Origin: UBA1366 sp047602575
Lineage (GTDB): Bacteria > Bacillota > Clostridia > Oscillospirales > Ruminococcaceae
Assembly (NCBI GenBank): GCA_047602575.1
Contig: JASGGY010000003.1
Span: 992,001 to 1,056,000, forward strand
Reading direction: 5' to 3'
Length of the DNA stretch: 64,000 nt
This document shows positions 63,205 to 64,000 of this stretch, in pieces; within the stretch, counting starts at the first letter, position 1, and every line of letters begins with the position of its first letter. The translations under genes were made by a program, and so were the position numbers. Under the pieces are notes generated by a model, which did no database searches, was not told the origin of the DNA, and worked only from the letters and a program-made list of their open reading frames with translations.

Positions 63205-64000
63205 ATGATTTCCTCCTTTCAAGACCCAGTTCATCCGCCACAGCATTTATCCCAACGGCTGTAATACGGACGCGCAGATCAAGGTATTCACGAAGCCATG
63301 ACGCCTCATCTGGAAAACAAAGCACCTCGAAACGGCCGTCCTGAACCTCCAGCGCTTCGCGGAATCTGACCAGGCGGGCAAGATCTCCGTCCAGATGTGA
63401 TAAAACATATACGCCGTTAACATAGGCGTCGTATTCAAAGTGACCCCTGTCAAAGGATCTGTCACTTGTCTCAAACAATAAATTCAACAGCTTCTCCCGC
63501 CAGTCAGGAAGCATCAGCATACGAAGCCGCAGGATACCGTCATCGCTCATTGGAATGAAATAGATATGACTGTATATGCTGTCAAACCGGAATTCCGGTC
63601 GCCGGCTTTTATCCGACTCCAGCAGCGTGCAGAGGGCAGTTTCACCGGACGCTCCCAGAAGGACAGCGGCGTCAACCTGCTCAAGACTGGCATTCATACG
63701 TCCGATTTCCGTCAGACTGTGCAGGGTTTTAAATTCGCCCATGCCGTTCCATTTCATAACGGCTCCGCGTGTGTTGTATACAGCACAGCACCCGCCGGAA
63801 CAGTAAAAAGCGCCGGCCAGTCTGGTAAACATGGTCTTGTTCTGCTCAGCGCCTCCGATTTTCTTGAGGTCCCTTGCCAGGTAAAACGAAGGCCCGTCCG
63901 GTATGGTCAGGCGGATTTCATTGTTCTGCAGAGGAGGCAGAACATACGGCCGGCACTCCGCTCCGGCGGTCATGCATACGGCTGCAGCCTCGGCTACACG
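63194..64000 (-). CDS. Conserved element protein, partial at right edge
   Basis: The frame is open to base 64000, so the N-terminus may lie beyond the window; ATG 63973 is only an internal candidate. The visible 268 residues are not recognised, with DGPSFYLARDLKKIGGAEQN, IYFIPMSDDGILRLRM and WLREYLDLRVRITAVGINAV. The stop codon overlaps the ribosome-site region of the VirD4 gene, so the two are coupled. Confidence 0.65.
   Translation of the reverse strand, partial: RVAEAAAVCMTAGAECRPYVLPPLQNNEIRLTIPDGPSFYLARDLKKIGGAEQNKTMFTRLAGAFYCSGGCCAVYNTRGAVMKWNGMGEFKTLHSLTEIGRMNASLEQVDAAVLLGASGETALCTLLESDKSRRPEFRFDSIYSHIYFIPMSDDGILRLRMLMLPDWREKLLNLLFETSDRSFDRGHFEYDAYVNGVYVLSHLDGDLARLVRFREALEVQDGRFEVLCFPDEASWLREYLDLRVRITAVGINAVADELGLERRKSSEG

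Overview
The window looks like a chromosome segment of a gut Firmicute near Ruminococcus (Oscillospiraceae/Ruminococcaceae). The support is indirect: consensus sigma-A promoters and strong GGAGG ribosome sites, AgrA/AgrC-type LytTR regulators, very large secreted repeat proteins with DxDxDG calcium motifs, a remnant of a GGGtGRT-type gene, and a Firmicute-type integrative conjugative element at the right end. No rRNA, tRNA or CRISPR array was seen.

Layout. (1) 1-3.2 kb: a secreted Thr-rich protein with a possible caspase-like C-terminus, divergent from a LytTR response regulator; between them is a symmetric regulatory region with two repeats 21 bp apart. (2) 3.3-4.1 kb: a degenerate ABC-ATPase-like gene and a remnant. 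(3) 4.2-8.0 kb: OmpR-type two-component system and ABC-2 exporter; both promoters carry TTTA repeats at 11-bp spacing. (4) 8.1-17.7 kb: a patchwork of mobile-element remains (GGGtGRT gene tail, excisionase without integrase, IS3 stub, sigma/helix-turn-helix pair, broken XRE gene, ParM/ParR pair) enclosing a MarR-controlled redox/detoxification operon (9.2-14.9 kb) bracketed by a 58-bp direct repeat. (5) 17.7-19.1 kb: a complete IS3-family element. (6) 19.1-24.2 kb: a secreted protein plus a MacB/FtsX-type ABC transporter with two tandem paralogous permeases. (7) 24.7-26.3 kb: sortase B and a tyrosine recombinase. (8) 26.8-30.5 kb: XRE regulator, then an AgrC-like kinase between two LytTR regulators, one lacking the phospho-acceptor Asp. 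(9) 30.6-45.3 kb: a 3078-residue secreted protein with 402-codon tandem repeats, a 1456-residue secreted protein and two small membrane proteins. (10) 45.4-49.5 kb: two XRE regulators with palindromic operators, two SLOG-fold proteins, a NYN-domain protein and a fourth LytTR regulator. (11) 49.9-51.3 kb: a secreted amidase behind a short leader peptide and an interleaved double inverted repeat. (12) 51.4-64 kb: part of an integrative conjugative element on the minus strand, with a VirD4/TraG coupling protein, an S1-domain protein, a lipoprotein, a 1424-residue thioester/SpaA pilin-like adhesin with a VPKTG sorting signal, a small sigma factor, a signal peptidase, a zinc-ribbon protein and a structured, promoter-to-terminator leader RNA.

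How it fits together. The strongest theme is regulated surface display. LytTR regulators sit beside giant secreted proteins, and two unlinked intergenic regions (2.2-2.4 and 30.5-30.65 kb) have the same architecture: outward promoters on both sides and two repeats between them, each set 8 bp from both -35 boxes. This predicts that the regulator activates itself and the neighbouring surface gene. The sortase and the VPKTG adhesin add a wall-anchoring route. The most unusual non-coding signals are the interleaved ABA'B' leader before the amidase and the roughly 220-nt structured leader before the DUF3268-like gene.
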